Below are positions 1-8,772 of a stretch of DNA of 49,355 nt, one piece after another. The stretch covers positions 1 to 49,355 of the forward strand of contig JACVCS010000021.1 of NCBI GenBank assembly GCA_016741915.1, in the 5' to 3' direction. The position numbers and the translations under genes were made by a program. The notes beneath the pieces are model-generated. The model worked only from the letters and a program-made list of their open reading frames with translations. It ran no database searches and had not been told where the DNA came from. Each line of letters opens with the position of its first letter. The stretch's first letter is position 1. The DNA comes from Phycisphaerales bacterium (lineage in GTDB: Bacteria; Planctomycetota; Phycisphaerae; Phycisphaerales; UBA1924).

Positions 1-60
1 CCCCTTACCCCCTCACACACGCGCACGGACTTTCAACCAGATGCGCTTCGAGATGATTTC

Positions 61-1059
61 ATGACCACACCAGGCAAAGGTCCGCGTCGTTCTTCCGGGC
101 CTCGCCCGGGTGGCAGCTCACGATTCGGAGGGCCGAATCGCGGCGGCGGCGGTCCTTCGCGCGGCGGAAGACCCGGCAAGCCCGGGGGCTTTGGACGCCC
201 GGCGAAGCCGCAGACACCCAAGAAGCCCCAGCCGCCGGCGCGTGAGTCGCTTGTCAGCGGTTTGACCTCGCAGGAAGCGCTCGCGCCGACGACGGAGTTT
301 CTTGACGCGACGAAGGCGATGGGGCTGGAGCTTGAAGAGGGGGACCTGAAGAAGCTCGGGCTGTATCTGGCGATGCTGCTGGAGATGAACGAGCGGATGA
401 ACCTGACGGCGATCACGGAGCCCGCGGCCGCATGGATGCGGCATGCGTTCGATGCGCTGACGCTGGTTGGACATCTGGCGGGGATTGAGGAGGATGTGGC
501 GGCGGAGCGGGGCGTGCCGATGCGGGTGGTGGATGTGGGCTCGGGCGGCGGGGTGCCCGGGGTGCCGCTGGCGGTGGTGATGCCCAGCGTGCGGTTCACG
601 CTTTTGGAACCGACCGGGAAGAAGGCGGAGTTCCTTCGGCACGTGGTGAGCGTGCTTGAGCTCAAGAACGTTGAGGTGGTGTGCGACCGGGCCGAGCGTG
701 CGGCGGGTGATCGCGCGACGTACCGCGAACTCTTCGACGCGGCCGTCGTGCGTGCGGTCGGGCACGTCAGCGAGATCGCGGAACTGTGCGTGGGGTTCGT
801 AGGTGTTGGCGGTGCGGTCTTGGCGATCAAGGGTCAACGTGCGGAGCAGGAAGTGCAGGAAGCGCAGAGAGCGCTGGCGACGCTGTTCCTGGATCATGCG
901 GGGACGAGCCCGACGCCCACCGGTCAGATCGTGGCGCTGATGAAGACGCAGCGCACGCCCCGGATTTATCCGAGGCACGACGGCGAGCCGAAGCGACGGC
1001 CGCTGGGTTTGGCGAGCAAAGAGGCGGAACGTGAAGGGAAGGGCGGGAAGGCGGGGTAA
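61..1059 (+). CDS. rsmG: 16S rRNA (guanine(527)-N(7))-methyltransferase RsmG with a disordered N-terminal tail
   Basis: The product methylates G527 of 16S rRNA using S-adenosylmethionine, acting on the 30S subunit in the cytoplasm. The GidB/RsmG fold runs from about residue 88 to 300. The MNLTAI motif is at 113-118, followed by the conserved RHAFDAL. The SAM-binding glycine loop VVDVGSGGGVPG is at 156-167, and the acidic residue that contacts the ribose is in LLEPTGKKAEFL near 183. AVVRAVG near 228 matches the later core. The protein has 332 residues against about 210-240 usual for the family. The excess is a Gly/Arg/Pro-rich tail (1-75) of low complexity, probably disordered and perhaps RNA-binding. 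The next gene begins 45-100 bp downstream on the same strand. The family assignment is firm; the tail function is unknown. Confidence 0.95.
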   Translation: MTTPGKGPRRSSGPRPGGSSRFGGPNRGGGGPSRGGRPGKPGGFGRPAKPQTPKKPQPPARESLVSGLTSQEALAPTTEFLDATKAMGLELEEGDLKKLGLYLAMLLEMNERMNLTAITEPAAAWMRHAFDALTLVGHLAGIEEDVAAERGVPMRVVDVGSGGGVPGVPLAVVMPSVRFTLLEPTGKKAEFLRHVVSVLELKNVEVVCDRAERAAGDRATYRELFDAAVVRAVGHVSEIAELCVGFVGVGGAVLAIKGQRAEQEVQEAQRALATLFLDHAGTSPTPTGQIVALMKTQRTPRIYPRHDGEPKRRPLGLASKEAEREGKGGKAG

Positions 1060-1104
1060 GGGCGTTGTGGGCAGCGCGGGCGTGCTCCGAATATACTCCG
1101 AACA

Positions 1105-3495
1105 GTGCGGAGCCCCGTGCGAGAGATTTTGGGTGCTGGCGGGCCGATTGCGCGCGCGATGAGCGTGGGCACGAAGGTCTATGAGCCGCGCGCGCAGCAG
1201 TTGGAGATGGCGGAGGCGGTCTCGCGCACGCTGGCGGCGAAGGGGACGCTGCTCGTGGAGGCGGGGACGGGGGTGGGCAAGAGCTTTGCGTATCTGGTGC
1301 CGGCGATTTTGAGGGCGGTTGCGCACCGCGAGCGGGTGGTGATCGCGACGAACACGATTGCGTTGCAGGAGCAGTTGGTGCTGCGGGACATCCCGTTCCT
1401 GCAGGAGACGATTGCGGAGTGGGGGCTGGACGCGTCGGCGGCGCCGCTGGTGCCTGTGCTGTGCAAGGGGCGCGGGAACTATGTCTCGATTCGGCGGTTG
1501 CAGATGACGAGCCAGCGGCAGGAGCGGCTGTTGCCTGATGCGAGTTCGCGGGCGTCGCTGCACGTGATTGAGGATTGGGCATATTCGACGACGGACGGGA
1601 CGCTTTCGACGCTGCCGCCGCTGCAGAGGCCGGCGGTTTGGGATCGGGTGCAGAGCGACAGCGACAACTGCATGGGGCGGAAGTGTCCGACGTACGAGCA
1701 GTGTTTTTATCAGCGTTCGCGGAAGGCGATGGAGCTTGGGAATCTGCTGATCTGCAATCACGCGTTGTTCTTTGCGGATTTGTCGATGCGGGCGGAGGGG
1801 GTTGGGTTTTTGCCGCCGTACAACCACGTGATTCTCGATGAAGCCCACGCAGCGGAGGATGTTGCGTGCGATCACTTCGGGCTGAGCTTGAGCGAGGGGC
1901 GGGTGGAGCATTTTCTTTCTCTGCTGTATCACGCGGGGACGGGGAAGGGGTATTTGCCTCAGTTGGCGTTGCTGGTGGATGCGTCGGGGAAGGGGGCGCT
2001 GGTGGACAACGCGGTGCACGCGGTGATCGAGGCGCAGGCGACGAGCCGGGCGTTCTTTGAGGATCTGCTGCGGGTGCTGCGGTCGGGGCGATTGAAGAGC
2101 GGGCGGCTGACGGAGAAGCTCACGGACGCGGCGCCGATCGGGGCGGCGATGCGGGCGCTCGCCTCGAAGCTCAAGGTGCTGAAAGAAGCGGCGCCGGGCG
2201 AGCAGGACATGTTCGAGCTTCAGGCGTACGCGACGCGTGCGGAGGCGATCGCGTTTGATGCTGATGCGTTGGTGGGGCAGGCGGTGCCCGGGGCGGCGTA
2301 CTGGATCGAGGCGACGGGGCCGGGCGGGATGGGGGACGATGCCGCGGTTGGCGGCGCGGGCGGCTTGCCCACGGTTTCGAACAAGGGGCGGTATGCGATG
2401 CGGGGTTCAGGACGAGGGGGAGGAGCGGGTGTTCGGGTGAAGCTGTGCTGCTCGCCTGTGGAGGTTGGCCCGCTGCTGCGGGAGCATCTGTTCATGAAGG
2501 AGATGGGCGTCGTGCTGACGAGCGCGACGCTCTCGACCGGTGCGCAGAAGGGGCTGAAGCACGGGGTGAAGAAGGTTGAGGCTGAGAAGGCGGGTGAGAA
2601 AGCGGTTGAGAAGGCGGGGGAGCCGGCGCGGGCGATTGCGCTCGACGGGCCGTTTGCGCACGTGGCTTCGCGGCTTGGGTGTGAGCATGCGGTGACGCTG
2701 CAACTGGGCTCGCCGTTTGATCATGCGCGGCAGTCGCGGCTGATTGTCGATCTGCTGGTGAGCGATCCGCGCGGGCAGCGCAGCGCGGCGGAGCACGCCC
2801 GCGGGTATACGGGGCAACTGGCGGAGCGGATCTTCCATCACATCGGCAGCACCGACGGCGGGTGCTTCGTGCTGTTTACGAGCTTCGACACGCTGTACCG
2901 GTGCGCGGACATGCTGGGCCCGCGGCTGGAGTCGATGGCGATCCCGCTGCTGGCGCAGGGGCGCGACGGGACGCCGGGGCAGATTCTGCAGCGGTTCAAG
3001 ACGGGGGAGCGGAGTGTGCTGTTCGGGGCGGCGAGTTTCTGGCAGGGTGTGGATGTGCCGGGCAATGCGCTGCGGAACGTGATCATCACGAAGCTGCCGT
3101 TCGATCCGCCGGATCGGCCCTTGGTCGAAGCGCGGGGGGAGCGGATCCGGGCGCGCGGGGGTGATCCGTTCGCGGATGATGCGCTGCCGCGGGCGGTGCT
3201 GCGGTTCAAGCAGGGGTTCGGGCGGTTGATCCGCACGGCGCGGGATTCGGGTCAGGTGGTGGTGCTCGATCCGCGGCTGGTGACGGCGCGGTACGGCAAG
3301 CGGTTTCTCGCGGCGCTGCCCGAAGGTGTGCCGATGACGGTGATCAGCGTGGAATCTCAGCGGCGTGAGGATGAGTATGACCAGCGCTTGCGAGCGGATC
3401 ATGGCGAGGTCAACGGTGGCGGTCTTGAGGGGTTGAACGATCTGCTGGATGACCGCGGGCCCGATGTCACGCTGGAGATGCTGGATCCACCGTGA
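1105..3495 (+). CDS. dinG: DinG/XPD-family ATP-dependent DNA helicase with iron-sulfur cluster
   Basis: This is a superfamily 2 helicase of the DinG/Rad3 type that unwinds DNA 5' to 3' using ATP. Walker A AGTGVGKS is at 53-60 and the DEAH box ILDEAH at 243-248. Four cysteines at 120, 189, 194 and 200 lie between them and fit the XPD-type 4Fe-4S cluster. Motif VI appears as QGFGRLIR near residue 705. The length of 796 residues is normal. The frame opens with GTG at 1105; an ATG at 1159 (residue 19) is a plausible alternative start, because the helicase domain begins just after it. The 3' end overlaps the convergent gene by 29 bp. The gene may act with rsmG upstream only by proximity. DinG is the closest family name; YoaA-like function cannot be excluded. 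Confidence 0.9.
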   Translation: MRSPVREILGAGGPIARAMSVGTKVYEPRAQQLEMAEAVSRTLAAKGTLLVEAGTGVGKSFAYLVPAILRAVAHRERVVIATNTIALQEQLVLRDIPFLQETIAEWGLDASAAPLVPVLCKGRGNYVSIRRLQMTSQRQERLLPDASSRASLHVIEDWAYSTTDGTLSTLPPLQRPAVWDRVQSDSDNCMGRKCPTYEQCFYQRSRKAMELGNLLICNHALFFADLSMRAEGVGFLPPYNHVILDEAHAAEDVACDHFGLSLSEGRVEHFLSLLYHAGTGKGYLPQLALLVDASGKGALVDNAVHAVIEAQATSRAFFEDLLRVLRSGRLKSGRLTEKLTDAAPIGAAMRALASKLKVLKEAAPGEQDMFELQAYATRAEAIAFDADALVGQAVPGAAYWIEATGPGGMGDDAAVGGAGGLPTVSNKGRYAMRGSGRGGGAGVRVKLCCSPVEVGPLLREHLFMKEMGVVLTSATLSTGAQKGLKHGVKKVEAEKAGEKAVEKAGEPARAIALDGPFAHVASRLGCEHAVTLQLGSPFDHARQSRLIVDLLVSDPRGQRSAAEHARGYTGQLAERIFHHIGSTDGGCFVLFTSFDTLYRCADMLGPRLESMAIPLLAQGRDGTPGQILQRFKTGERSVLFGAASFWQGVDVPGNALRNVIITKLPFDPPDRPLVEARGERIRARGGDPFADDALPRAVLRFKQGFGRLIRTARDSGQVVVLDPRLVTARYGKRFLAALPEGVPMTVISVESQRREDEYDQRLRADHGEVNGGGLEGLNDLLDDRGPDVTLEMLDPP

Positions 3496-4381
3496 TGGTG
3501 GGCGGCGTGTTTCGCAGCTTGTCGGCGCGTTCGAGCTCGGTGCACAGGGCGGAGGCGATGTTGCGGATCGTGCGCTGGCGGGTGGTGAGCGTGGGCTGAA
3601 GGGTGGTTGGTTCGACTTCGAGTTGCAGTTCGCCTGAGCGGAGGATCGCGAGGCCCCAGCCGACGGGGAGTTCGGTGCTTGAGACGACGCCCGGGGCGGC
3701 GGCGATGATCAGGTGCGTGGCGAGGCGGTAGCGAGCGAGGAAGTAGAACTTGGTCTGCCCGTGGAGGCTTTGGTCGACTTTGCGGAGCTCGCGGAGGACG
3801 GCGGCGCGGGCTGGAGAGTTTGAGGCTTCGAGGTCCCAGCGTTCCATCTCGCTGAAGAGATAGGTCCCGGTCTGTTGCAGGTGCGGCTCGGCGGGTTTGA
3901 CGAAGTGTTCGTCGATCTCGGCGAGCTGTGCGTAGAGCGAGGCTCGGCGGGCGATGAGCTCGCTTGCGCGCTGTGTGTCGCGGAGGTAATCGCTGCGCGA
4001 GGCTTTGCACTCGACGAAGAGGGTGGTGGGCTCGCGGGCTTTTTCAGGCCGCCGGCACCAGGGTGGGCAGATGACGCGTGGCGGCGGTTGGGCGATTGGC
4101 TGATGGCCCTCGCCAGGCGGGGGTTGCTCGGGGGTTTGCGGTTGCGTTTGCGTTTGGATTTGCGGAGCGGGCGTGGGGTCGGATTCGTGCCAGTTCACAC
4201 GGTCGAGGTAGCCGGCGGCGTCGAGTCGCCAGCGTGAGAGGGGGCAGCGGACTTCGCACGCCGCGGCGCAGCAACCGAGGCCCCGCAGCCATCGCCGCGA
4301 GGCTCGCTTGAGCTCCTGATGAAGGGGCGTCTCCACGCTCCATGGTACTTCCGCCGCGGAGCTTGGTGCGGCGTGTTTCAA
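3467..4381 (-). CDS. PD-(D/E)XK nuclease-fold protein, MmcB-like
   Basis: The 304-residue product contains E43, D54 (RWRLDAAGYLD) and the E124-C-K126 tripeptide in LFVECKASRSDYLRD. This order and the E-x-K-x-S-R-x-D signature match PD-(D/E)XK nuclease-like proteins of the MmcB type, which are linked to DNA repair in other bacteria. A Gln/Pro/Thr-rich linker of about 45 residues separates the first acidic residues from the ExK strand, and several cysteines (37, 38, 42, 46, 105, 109) are scattered through the N-terminal half. The start is uncertain: the frame opens with TTG at 4381, with an in-frame GTG near 4336. The gene is convergent with dinG and overlaps its end by 29 bp. Nuclease activity is an inference from motifs; catalytic competence is unproven. 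Confidence 0.6.
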   Translation of the reverse strand: MKHAAPSSAAEVPWSVETPLHQELKRASRRWLRGLGCCAAACEVRCPLSRWRLDAAGYLDRVNWHESDPTPAPQIQTQTQPQTPEQPPPGEGHQPIAQPPPRVICPPWCRRPEKAREPTTLFVECKASRSDYLRDTQRASELIARRASLYAQLAEIDEHFVKPAEPHLQQTGTYLFSEMERWDLEASNSPARAAVLRELRKVDQSLHGQTKFYFLARYRLATHLIIAAAPGVVSSTELPVGWGLAILRSGELQLEVEPTTLQPTLTTRQRTIRNIASALCTELERADKLRNTPPTITVDPASPA

Positions 4382-4466
4382 GGTCCATCCGGGCCTTGCT
4401 CCCTCTCCGGTTTTTCTCTCTCTCCGTCCGGGTGGTGGGCGTGTTGTGTGGTGCTGGGTGCGTGGT

Positions 4467-4979
4467 TCAGGCTTCGGTGTCGATCTGCTGGCCGGGCTCG
4501 ATGAAGCGGATGACGCGGTAGGCGCGTTCGACTTCGTAGGTCATGGTGAAGCTGCCGGTGCCCGAGGCGGTGCGGATGGGCAGGGTGTAGCTCATCACGG
4601 TGCGCTCGCGGAGGAACTCATCGACGACGGCGCCGATGGTGTTGCCCGACTGCGCGGGGGTGGTTTCGTCGGTGGGCTGGGTGTCGGTGCTTTCGTCGAC
4701 GGGGGCGACGTCTTTGTTCTTCAGGCGGCGCGAGGGTTTGAGGTTCGAGATCTCTGCGGTGTCCTTGACCGGCTGGCGCTGGGTGACGACGGCGGGGGAT
4801 TGGGTGTTCTTCTCGGCGTTGTTCACGCGCGGGGTGGAGAGCCATGAGCGGCCCTGACCGCCCGAGCCGTCGCCCTGGTTGGTGGCGGCGCGGGTCCGGC
4901 GGCGCTCGCTCCCTGAGGCGGCGGCGGCTTGGCCGGGTGAGATGCCCAGCGACTGGCTGACGAGGTCGTTGATCCGCAT
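4467..4979 (-). CDS. Hypothetical protein, 170 aa, polar and probably disordered N-terminal half
   Basis: I do not recognise this family. The chosen start (ATG at 4979, MRINDLVSQSLG) removes a 53-residue Arg/Pro-rich extension that would run into the queA promoter region. Residues 10-100 are rich in Ser, Thr, Gln and Ala and look disordered. The last 55 residues (EFLRERTVMSYTLPIR onward) look folded and have alternating hydrophobic residues typical of beta strands, ending with VIRFIEPGQQIDTEA. There is no signal peptide or membrane segment. It lies between the PD-(D/E)XK-like gene downstream and divergent queA upstream. Its coding status rests on codon periodicity and conserved-looking strands only. 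Confidence 0.6.
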   Translation of the reverse strand: MRINDLVSQSLGISPGQAAAASGSERRRTRAATNQGDGSGGQGRSWLSTPRVNNAEKNTQSPAVVTQRQPVKDTAEISNLKPSRRLKNKDVAPVDESTDTQPTDETTPAQSGNTIGAVVDEFLRERTVMSYTLPIRTASGTGSFTMTYEVERAYRVIRFIEPGQQIDTEA

Positions 4980-5156
4980 GGGGAACAGGGTGCGAGCGGC
5001 GGGCCAGCGGTGCGATTGATCACGACGTCCGAGAAAAGCCGGGGCTTTGTTTCGTAGGCGGGTCTGGCGATGAGGCGGCGGTTTCCGGACCGTGTCAAAG
5101 GCGTGGCATCGCGGCAACGTGTTGATTCCACGCCACACCGCGCAGACCGTTCACGC

Positions 5157-6296
5157 GTGCTGAGAACGAGCGATCTGCAATACGAACTGCCCGAGGAACT
5201 CATCGCCACCACGCCGGCGGGTCGGCGCGATGGTGCTCGGTTGCTGGTGACCAGGCGAACGGCGAGCCCGATGGTTGAGCATCGTGCTGTTGCGGATCTG
5301 CCGGGGTACTTCAGAAAGGGCGACGTGCTGGTGGTGAACGTGTCGGCGGTGATCCCCGCGCGTTTCCACGGATCACGCTCGGATACGGGTGGGGCGATCG
5401 AGGGGTTGTATCTGGGCCCCGCGGGTGATGGCGCGGACGCTCGGCGGTGGCGCGTGCTGCTCAAAGCCAAGCGGCCACGCGTTGGCGCGACGCTGGCGCT
5501 CACGACGGCGGATGGGCATGCGTCGGCGTACAGCCTTGTGCTCGAATCGAAGATCGACGATGCGGAGCAGCCCGGGGCGTGGCTGGTGCGTGCGGAGGGG
5601 CCCGAGGCGGAACTGGGCGCGGTGCATGTGCTTTCGATCGTGGGGAGCACGCCGCTGCCGCCGTACATCTTGGCTTCGCGGAAGAGGCACGGGGTGAATG
5701 TCAGCGATCAGGCCGATCGTGATCGGTATCAGACGGTCTATGCCAACAACGCATCGGCGGGGTCGGTGGCGGCGCCCACGGCGGGGTTGCACTTCACGCC
5801 CGAGATCCTGAGCACACTGTCGGCGATGGGTGTGAGCATCGCGCACGTGACCTTGCATGTCGGAACGGGGACGTTCAAGCCCGTGACGGCGGAGTTCATC
5901 GAGCAGCACGAGATGCACCACGAGTGGTGCTCTATTCCCCCCACCACTGCTCGGCTGATCTGTGATGCGAAGCAGAACGGGCAAAGGATCATCGCGGTGG
6001 GGACGACGAGCGCCCGCACGCTGGAGAGTTTTTCGCCCGAGCAGATCATGGCGGCAGCGGAGCGCGGGCAGGCCGCGGAACGGTGGACGAACATCCTGAT
6101 TACCCCCGGGCATCATTTTCTGAATCTGCACGGCTTGATGACGAACTTTCACCTGCCGCAGAGCACGCTGATGGCGATGGTGGCGGCGCTGTTGCCGGAG
6201 GGTGCGCCGCGGCTGCTGGCGTTGTATGCGGAGGCGGTGCGGGAGCGGTACCGGTTCTACTCGTTTGGTGATGCGATGCTGATCCTGCCGGTGTGA
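5157..6296 (+). CDS. queA: S-adenosylmethionine:tRNA ribosyltransferase-isomerase QueA
   Basis: QueA transfers and isomerises the ribosyl moiety of SAM onto 7-aminomethyl-7-deazaguanine in tRNA, giving epoxyqueuosine at the wobble position. The N-terminus reads LRTSDLQYELPEELIA, the family hallmark. GDVLVVNVSAVIPARFHG, VAAPTAGLHFTPE, HVTLHVGTGTF and TNFHLPQSTLMAMVAA follow in the usual order. The GTG at 5157 places the conserved N-terminus correctly; an ATG at 5070 would add 29 Arg-rich residues with no family counterpart and is less likely. The length of 379 residues is slightly above the usual 340-360. The gene is divergent from the hypothetical protein at 4467-4979. No other queuosine gene is visible in the window. 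Confidence 0.93.
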   Translation: MLRTSDLQYELPEELIATTPAGRRDGARLLVTRRTASPMVEHRAVADLPGYFRKGDVLVVNVSAVIPARFHGSRSDTGGAIEGLYLGPAGDGADARRWRVLLKAKRPRVGATLALTTADGHASAYSLVLESKIDDAEQPGAWLVRAEGPEAELGAVHVLSIVGSTPLPPYILASRKRHGVNVSDQADRDRYQTVYANNASAGSVAAPTAGLHFTPEILSTLSAMGVSIAHVTLHVGTGTFKPVTAEFIEQHEMHHEWCSIPPTTARLICDAKQNGQRIIAVGTTSARTLESFSPEQIMAAAERGQAAERWTNILITPGHHFLNLHGLMTNFHLPQSTLMAMVAALLPEGAPRLLALYAEAVRERYRFYSFGDAMLILPV

Positions 6297-6347
6297 TGGC
6301 CTGAATGGGCGTGCACGAACGGGGCGGAGTTTTCGTATCATCTGGGT

Positions 6348-8729
6348 ATGCTCGCGCTCTATTCCGCAGCGATTTTTCTCGGTGCCACGCTGCTGTTCAT
6401 GGTCCAGCCCATGATCGGCAAGATGATCCTGCCCACGCTCGGCGGCAGCCCCGCGGTGTGGAACACCTGCATGCTCTTCTTTCAGGCGACGCTGCTGGCG
6501 GGGTATCTTTACGCACACGGGCTGGGGACGAGGAAATCCAAGACGCTGCAGATGGTTGTGCATGCGGTGGTGCTGGCGCTGCCGATTCTGACGCTGCCGT
6601 TCGCGCTCCCTGCGGCGTGGGCGCCGTCGACATCACAGAGCCCGGCGCTGGCGGTGCTGTCGCTGCTAACGGTGATTGCCGCGGCGCCGATCTGCGTGAT
6701 GGCGACCACGGGCCCGCTGCTGCAGAAGTGGTTCTCGATGTCGAGCCATCGGCACGCGAAAGACCCGTACTTTTTGTACGCCGCGAGTAATCTGGGTTCG
6801 TTCACGGGGCTGTTGGCGTATCCGCTTCTGCTCGAACCTTCGCTCACGCTCAAGCAGCAGGCGACGTTCTGGGCGTACGGCTATGGCGTGTACGCGGTCG
6901 TGGCGGCGCTCTGCGGCGTGATGGTGCTGCTGAAGAAATCGAACCAAGCGCCGGACAGCAACGACGAGCCCGATGCTGCATCGGCTTCATGTTCGACTTC
7001 GACTGGCGAGGATCAGACACCAACGTGGACTCAGCGGCTGAAGTGGCTCGGACTTTCCGCAGCGCCCGCGGCGTTGATGATCTCGGTGACGCAGCACATC
7101 GCCACCGACGTGGCGAGCGCGCCGATGCTGTGGGTTGTGCCGCTGGGGATCTATCTGCTGAGCTTTGTGATTGTGTACAGCCCGCGGATGCCGCGGGTTG
7201 TGCCGGTGGTGTGCGCGGGGCTGTTCATCGTGCTGGCGTTCACCGCGGCGTTCAACAGCCTGAGTGCGTTGATCAGCGGCAACGTGATTCTGCTGGCGCT
7301 GCACCTGAGTCTGCTGTTCTTCGGGTGCTGCGCGTGCCACGCCCGGCTGGCGGCTGCTCGACCCGGCGCGAAGCGGCTGACGGAGTATTACCTGCTCATG
7401 GCGGTGGGCGGCGTGCTGGCGGGTGGTTTCTGCTCGCTGGTGGCGCCGGTGATCTTCAACTCGATCTTTGAATACCCCATCGCGATCGCCTCGTGCGTGG
7501 GGCTTGCCACGCCCTTGCTGACCGGGGCTTTCGAAGCAGTTCACAGGCACGTGATGAAGGACTTCGATGCGGGTTCGAGCGACGCCGCGGGGGCTGATGC
7601 TGACGACGATGAAGTTTCGTTCCTGCGTCGGCACGCGAAGGTGCTGGACGTGCTCTTTCCGGCGATCGTGCTGGCGGTCTTCGCGTCGATGTACGCGGCG
7701 GCTGTGCCGACGGGCACGAGCCAGGGATGGGGGTTTGCGTATTCGACGCTCGTGGTGATTTTCTATGTCATCCCGGTGTTGCTCAGCACGATCTTCCTCT
7801 TCAGACCTCTTCGGGCGGCGTGCGCGGTGCTTGGGCTCTTCACGCTTGCGAACGTCTATATCACCATCACCTCCAACACCCTGTACAGCGAACGCACCTT
7901 CTTCGGCGTGCATGTCGTGGCGGAAAGCACATCCGCGACCAACCTCCGCACGCTCCGCCACGGCACCACCTCGCACGGCCTGCAGGCCATCGGGCCCGAC
8001 GGCACGCCCGACATCTTCCCCACAAGCTATTACCACCTGACCGGCCCGCTGGGCATCACCATGCGACGCTATCAAACCACCGAACTTCTCAAGTCCGTCG
8101 CGGTCGCGGGCCTGGGCACCGGGTGCCTCGCGTCGTACGCACGCCCGGGCGATCGCTACACATTCTTTGAGATTGATCCCGCGGTCATCCGCATCGCCCA
8201 AGATCCTGAGCTCTTCACCTTCGTCAGCAAGAGCAGTGGCAAGCTCGATTTCGTTCTTGGCGACGCGCGACTGACCATCGCCCAAGCTCCCGACGCGTCA
8301 TTCGGCGTCATCGTCCTCGATGCGTTCTCGTCCGACGCCATCCCTGTTCACCTGATCACCACCGACGCCCTCCGCGCGTATCTGCCCAAGCTCAAGCCCA
8401 ACGGGCTGCTGCTCGTGCACATCTCGAATCGCAAACTGAACCTGGAGCCGGTGATGGCGGCGGCGGCGAAGGAGCTGAACCTCGCGGCCGTCACGTGGTT
8501 TGATTCCAACTTCACCGAACAGAACCGCGCGACGAAGAGCGCTTCGCACTGGGTGGTGCTGGCGCGGTCGATGGATGATCTGAAGCCGCTGACGAGCATG
8601 ACGCGCGAGGAGAGGGCGGCCTTCAGCCCGCGCAACCCCGATGCGATGTGGCGGCCGCTGGTTGGGCGAGAGGGCTTCCGCCCCTGGACTGACGATTACT
8701 CGAACCTGTTGTCGGTGATTGAGTGGTAA
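6348..8729 (+). CDS. Polytopic membrane protein fused to a spermidine-synthase-like domain
   Basis: The first 550 or so residues form many hydrophobic helices, starting LYSAAIFLGATLLFMVQPMI, which is the common opening of this family in bacteria. The C-terminal region from about residue 583 is a spermidine-synthase-like Rossmann fold. It has a glycine loop VAVAGLGTGCLASYA, the acidic FFEIDPAVIRIA and the family-typical VLDAFSSDAIPVHL near 655. These fusions are widespread, but their substrate is not established and aminopropyl transfer has not been shown for most. The length of 793 residues is normal for the fusion. It stands alone after queA (51-bp gap) and converges with gpmI. I see no partner gene such as speD. 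Confidence 0.85.
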   Translation: MLALYSAAIFLGATLLFMVQPMIGKMILPTLGGSPAVWNTCMLFFQATLLAGYLYAHGLGTRKSKTLQMVVHAVVLALPILTLPFALPAAWAPSTSQSPALAVLSLLTVIAAAPICVMATTGPLLQKWFSMSSHRHAKDPYFLYAASNLGSFTGLLAYPLLLEPSLTLKQQATFWAYGYGVYAVVAALCGVMVLLKKSNQAPDSNDEPDAASASCSTSTGEDQTPTWTQRLKWLGLSAAPAALMISVTQHIATDVASAPMLWVVPLGIYLLSFVIVYSPRMPRVVPVVCAGLFIVLAFTAAFNSLSALISGNVILLALHLSLLFFGCCACHARLAAARPGAKRLTEYYLLMAVGGVLAGGFCSLVAPVIFNSIFEYPIAIASCVGLATPLLTGAFEAVHRHVMKDFDAGSSDAAGADADDDEVSFLRRHAKVLDVLFPAIVLAVFASMYAAAVPTGTSQGWGFAYSTLVVIFYVIPVLLSTIFLFRPLRAACAVLGLFTLANVYITITSNTLYSERTFFGVHVVAESTSATNLRTLRHGTTSHGLQAIGPDGTPDIFPTSYYHLTGPLGITMRRYQTTELLKSVAVAGLGTGCLASYARPGDRYTFFEIDPAVIRIAQDPELFTFVSKSSGKLDFVLGDARLTIAQAPDASFGVIVLDAFSSDAIPVHLITTDALRAYLPKLKPNGLLLVHISNRKLNLEPVMAAAAKELNLAAVTWFDSNFTEQNRATKSASHWVVLARSMDDLKPLTSMTREERAAFSPRNPDAMWRPLVGREGFRPWTDDYSNLLSVIEW

Positions 8730-8744
8730 CGACTCGCTGAGGCC

Positions 8745-8761
8745 TCGGCGGAGATCGCCGA
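8745..8761. terminator. Small hairpin between convergent genes
   Basis: TCGGCG and CGCCGA form a 6-bp stem with loop GAGAT in the 43-bp gap between the convergent membrane-fusion gene and gpmI. A short T run follows on the plus strand further along (8776-8780), inside the end of gpmI. It may act as a weak bidirectional terminator; the evidence is thin. Confidence 0.3.
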
Positions 8762-8772
8762 TGCGCGAGCGG

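Noticed and set aside
5070-5156. An upstream ATG start for queA
   Set aside because: It would add 29 Arg-rich residues absent from the family; GTG 5157 places the conserved N-terminus.
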